8,111 nucleotides of DNA from Holophagaceae bacterium (GTDB lineage: Bacteria > Acidobacteriota > Holophagae > Holophagales > Holophagaceae). The notes below the pieces were generated by a model that searched no databases, was not told where the DNA came from, and was given only the letters and a program-made list of their open reading frames with translations. Below are positions 6,473 to 8,111 of the stretch, in pieces. Made by a program: the position numbers and the translations under genes. The stretch's first letter is position 1, and each line of letters opens with the position of its first letter. The DNA is taken from assembly GCA_025355915.1 (NCBI GenBank), contig JANXYT010000422.1:1-8111 (forward strand), in the 5' to 3' direction.

Positions 6473-6505
6473 GCGTGAGCTGCGGGCATTGCCCGCAGCT
6501 CACGC
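6473..6505 (+). terminator. Perfect 15-bp hairpin, likely terminator between convergent genes
   Basis: GCGTGAGCTGCGGGC (6473-6487) and GCCCGCAGCTCACGC (6491-6505) are exact inverted repeats around a 3-nt ATT loop. CTTCCTTCG follows on the plus strand, a weak pyrimidine tract, so it suits termination of the plus-strand membrane-protein transcript. Lying 13 nt beyond the queA stop on the other strand, it could also stop that transcript, though no T tract is present in that direction. Confidence 0.6.
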
Positions 6506-6518
6506 CTTCCTTCGACGA

Positions 6519-7589
6519 TCAAGGTGAAGGGTTGGACCGAACATTTAGGATCAGCATCGCGTCGCCGTAGCTGAAAAAGCGGTAGCGTTCACGGATGGCC
6601 TCGCCGTAAGCCGCCTGGGCCCCGGCTGGGCCCAGCAGGGCCGACACCAGAACGAAGAGCGTGCTTTCCGGCAGGTGGAAGTTGGTCAGCAGGTGGTCCG
6701 CGGTGCGGAGCCGGTAGCCCGGGGTGATGAAGAGGCGGGTGGTGCCTTCCCGCGCGAGGGCTGTGCCATCCCAGGCGCCCTCAAGGGTGCGCAGCGACGT
6801 GGTGCCGATGCAGAGAACGGGCCGGGAGCGCTCCCGCAGGGCCGATTCCAGGGCCGCCGCCGTGGCCTCCGGAACCTCGAAGCGCTCTTCGTGCATGGCG
6901 TGGTCCTCGAGGTGTTCGGCGGTCATGGGGCGGAAGGTGCCGAGGCCCACGTGGAGCCGCACGGGGTGCCAGCCGCAGCCATGGGCTTTCAAGGCTTCGA
7001 TGAGATTGGGGGTGAAGTGGAGTCCCGCCGTGGGGGCCGCCACGGCTTCGCCCTCGCGCGCGGCGAACACGGTCTGGTACCGGGTCTCGTCCTCGCCATT
7101 CGCCAGATGATCGATGTAGGGCGGCAGGGGCAGGCGGCCGATGCGGTCGATCTCGTCCCAGTCCAGGCCGTGGTCCGCGTGGACCCGCACGGCGCGGAGG
7201 CCTTCGGGCCGGGTCTCGAGCACCTCGATCCGGGCCAGTTCCAGGCCCGTGTCGGGGTCCACCACGGCCGCCGAGGCGCCGGGCTTCAAGCGCGCGCCGG
7301 GTTTCACCATGGCTTCGAACGCGCCCGAACCCAAGCTGCGCAGGAGGAGGGCCTCTCCGGCCCCGCCCCCGCTGCGCCGCAGGAACAGGCGGGCGTGGCG
7401 CACCCGCACATCGTTCGGCACGCAGAGGCTTCCCGCCGGAATGAGCCCGGGCAGATCGCGGATGGTCCGGTGGGAGCAGCTTCCCGTTCGCGCATCCACC
7501 ACCAGCAGGCGCGCTCCGTCACGAGCGGCCGTGGGGTGCTGCGCGATGAGTTCAGGCGGCAGGTCGAAGTGGAAGTCGGAGCGCAGCAT
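6519..7589 (-). CDS. queA: S-adenosylmethionine:tRNA ribosyltransferase-isomerase QueA
   Basis: This is a 356-residue protein matching QueA along its whole length. QueA transfers and isomerises the ribose of S-adenosylmethionine onto 7-aminomethyl-7-deazaguanine at the tRNA wobble position, forming epoxyqueuosine, the precursor of queuosine. Motifs in order are SDFHFDLPPELIAQHP (4-19), PLPPYI (154-159), RYQTVFA (170-176), AAPTAGLHFT (184-193), HVGLGTFRPM (213-222), TTSLRTLE (263-270), TNFHLPESTL (302-311) and RYRFFSYGDAMLI (335-347). All conserved blocks are present and the length is normal, so it should be active. The ATG at 7589 begins directly at the family's usual N-terminus (MLRSDF); an upstream extension to 7637 lies within the ABC gene. 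There is no good ribosome binding site, and only 10 nt separate it from the ABC gene stop, which suggests translational coupling in one operon. Confidence 0.97.
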   Translation of the reverse strand: MLRSDFHFDLPPELIAQHPTAARDGARLLVVDARTGSCSHRTIRDLPGLIPAGSLCVPNDVRVRHARLFLRRSGGGAGEALLLRSLGSGAFEAMVKPGARLKPGASAAVVDPDTGLELARIEVLETRPEGLRAVRVHADHGLDWDEIDRIGRLPLPPYIDHLANGEDETRYQTVFAAREGEAVAAPTAGLHFTPNLIEALKAHGCGWHPVRLHVGLGTFRPMTAEHLEDHAMHEERFEVPEATAAALESALRERSRPVLCIGTTSLRTLEGAWDGTALAREGTTRLFITPGYRLRTADHLLTNFHLPESTLFVLVSALLGPAGAQAAYGEAIRERYRFFSYGDAMLILNVRSNPSP

Positions 7590-7599
7590 CGGGCGGGCG

Positions 7600-8111
7600 T
7601 CAGGCCTCGGCGAACTGCAGCTTGTGCAGGCGCGCATACTCGCCGTGGCGGGAGAGCAGGTCGTCGTGGGTGCCCTGCTCGACGATGCAGCCCTGCTTCA
7701 GGGCGCAGATGCGAGTGGCCCGCTGGATGGTGCTGAGGCGGTGGGCGATGACCAGGGTGGTGCGGTTCTCCATGAGGGTTTCCAGCGCCGCTTGCACCGC
7801 GCGCTCGCTTTCGGTATCGAGGGCGCTGGTGGCCTCGTCCAGGATGAGGATGGGCGGATCCTGCAGCAGGGCCCGGGCGATGGCCAGGCGTTGGCGCTGC
7901 CCACCGCTGAGGCTGGAGCCGGTTTCAGCCAGAGGCGTGTCGTAGCCCTTGGACAGGCCCGTGATGAAGTCATGGGCATAGGCCTTCTTGGCGGCCTCGA
8001 TGACGGCTTCGCGACTGGCTTCCATGCCGTACGCGATGTTGTCATGCACCGTGTCCATGAAGAGCAGGGTCTCCTGGGTGACGATGCCGATGATCTTGCG
8101 CAGGTCCCGGG
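7600..8111 (-). CDS. MsbA-like ABC exporter, C-terminal half of the ATPase domain (5' end outside the window)
   Basis: The minus-strand frame is open from the right edge and gives 169 residues ending at TGA (7602-7600). It begins just before the Q-loop (IVTQETLLF, about residues 9-17). It then has the ABC signature [16 protein letters not shown], Walker B with the D-loop ([12 protein letters not shown]) and the switch histidine (VIAHRLSTI). The Walker A motif and the membrane domain lie outside the window. The [17 protein letters not shown] stretch and the signature are like the MsbA/LmrA type of fused membrane-ATPase half-transporters, which flip lipid A, other lipids or drugs. In a Gram-negative envelope, lipid A core export is the likeliest role, but this fragment cannot settle substrate. 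All visible ATPase motifs are intact. It lies directly upstream of queA in the same direction. Confidence 0.92.
   Translation of the reverse strand, partial: RDLRKIIGIVTQETLLFMDTVHDNIAYGMEASREAVIEAAKKAYAHDFITGLSKGYDTPLAETGSSLSGGQRQRLAIARALLQDPPILILDEATSALDTESERAVQAALETLMENRTTLVIAHRLSTIQRATRICALKQGCIVEQGTHDDLLSRHGEYARLHKLQFAEA

Noticed and set aside
6439..6505. CRISPR-like or attachment-site repeat
   Set aside because: The structures are inverted repeats, not regularly spaced direct repeats, and no integrase or cas gene is nearby.
5557..6570. 337-codon plus-strand frame covering the TauE/SafE and small membrane protein genes
   Set aside because: Its translation is Arg/Gly/Pro-rich and lacks membrane segments, while the two other frames give clean membrane proteins with proper starts.
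6675..7736. 353-codon plus-strand frame opposite queA
   Set aside because: queA has every family motif in the other strand; this is its mirror frame.

Overview
This is ordinary chromosomal DNA from a high-GC Gram-negative bacterium. The Gram-negative assignment rests on a large secreted outer-membrane-barrel protein of the DUF5916 type and an MsbA-like lipid exporter. The combination of thyX, a DUF5916 barrel, a TauE/SafE carrier and compact GC-rich coding would fit an acidobacterium of the Holophaga/Geothrix kind. That taxonomic guess is inference from gene style, not a sequence match. I see no insertion sequence, phage gene, CRISPR array, tRNA or rRNA.

Layout, left to right: (1) the last 40 codons of thyX (+), then a class V PLP-dependent aminotransferase-like enzyme (+) whose start overlaps the thyX stop as ATGA. 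(2) A long minus-strand gene for a DUF5916 protein with a signal peptide, a CBM9-like N-terminal domain and a C-terminal barrel; its 3' end overlaps the aminotransferase tail by 20 bp. (3) A 139-bp divergent intergenic region. (4) A small secreted DUF192 protein (+). (5) A minus-strand calcineurin-like phosphoesterase of the PdeM type whose metal-binding motifs look heavily degraded; it overlaps the DUF192 gene tail, again by exactly 20 bp. (6) A 68-bp divergent intergenic region holding TTCCA/TGGAA half-sites. (7) A TauE/SafE family membrane carrier (+), then a small Tic20/DUF4870-like membrane protein (+). (8) A 100-bp intergenic region with two strong hairpins, the second a perfect 15-bp stem. 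(9) queA (-), preceded in the same direction by the C-terminal ATPase part of an MsbA-like ABC transporter that runs off the right edge.

The genes do not form one pathway. thyX serves dTMP synthesis, queA makes the queuosine precursor in tRNA, and the ABC transporter probably flips lipid A or a related lipid. The DUF5916 and DUF192 proteins are envelope proteins of unknown role, and TauE/SafE carriers move sulfur oxyanions or small organic acids. Packing is tight: two tail-to-tail overlaps, one ATGA overlap and a 10-nt gap between the ABC gene and queA. I found no strong candidate for a new multi-gene system. The most unusual item is the phosphoesterase with lost catalytic histidines.
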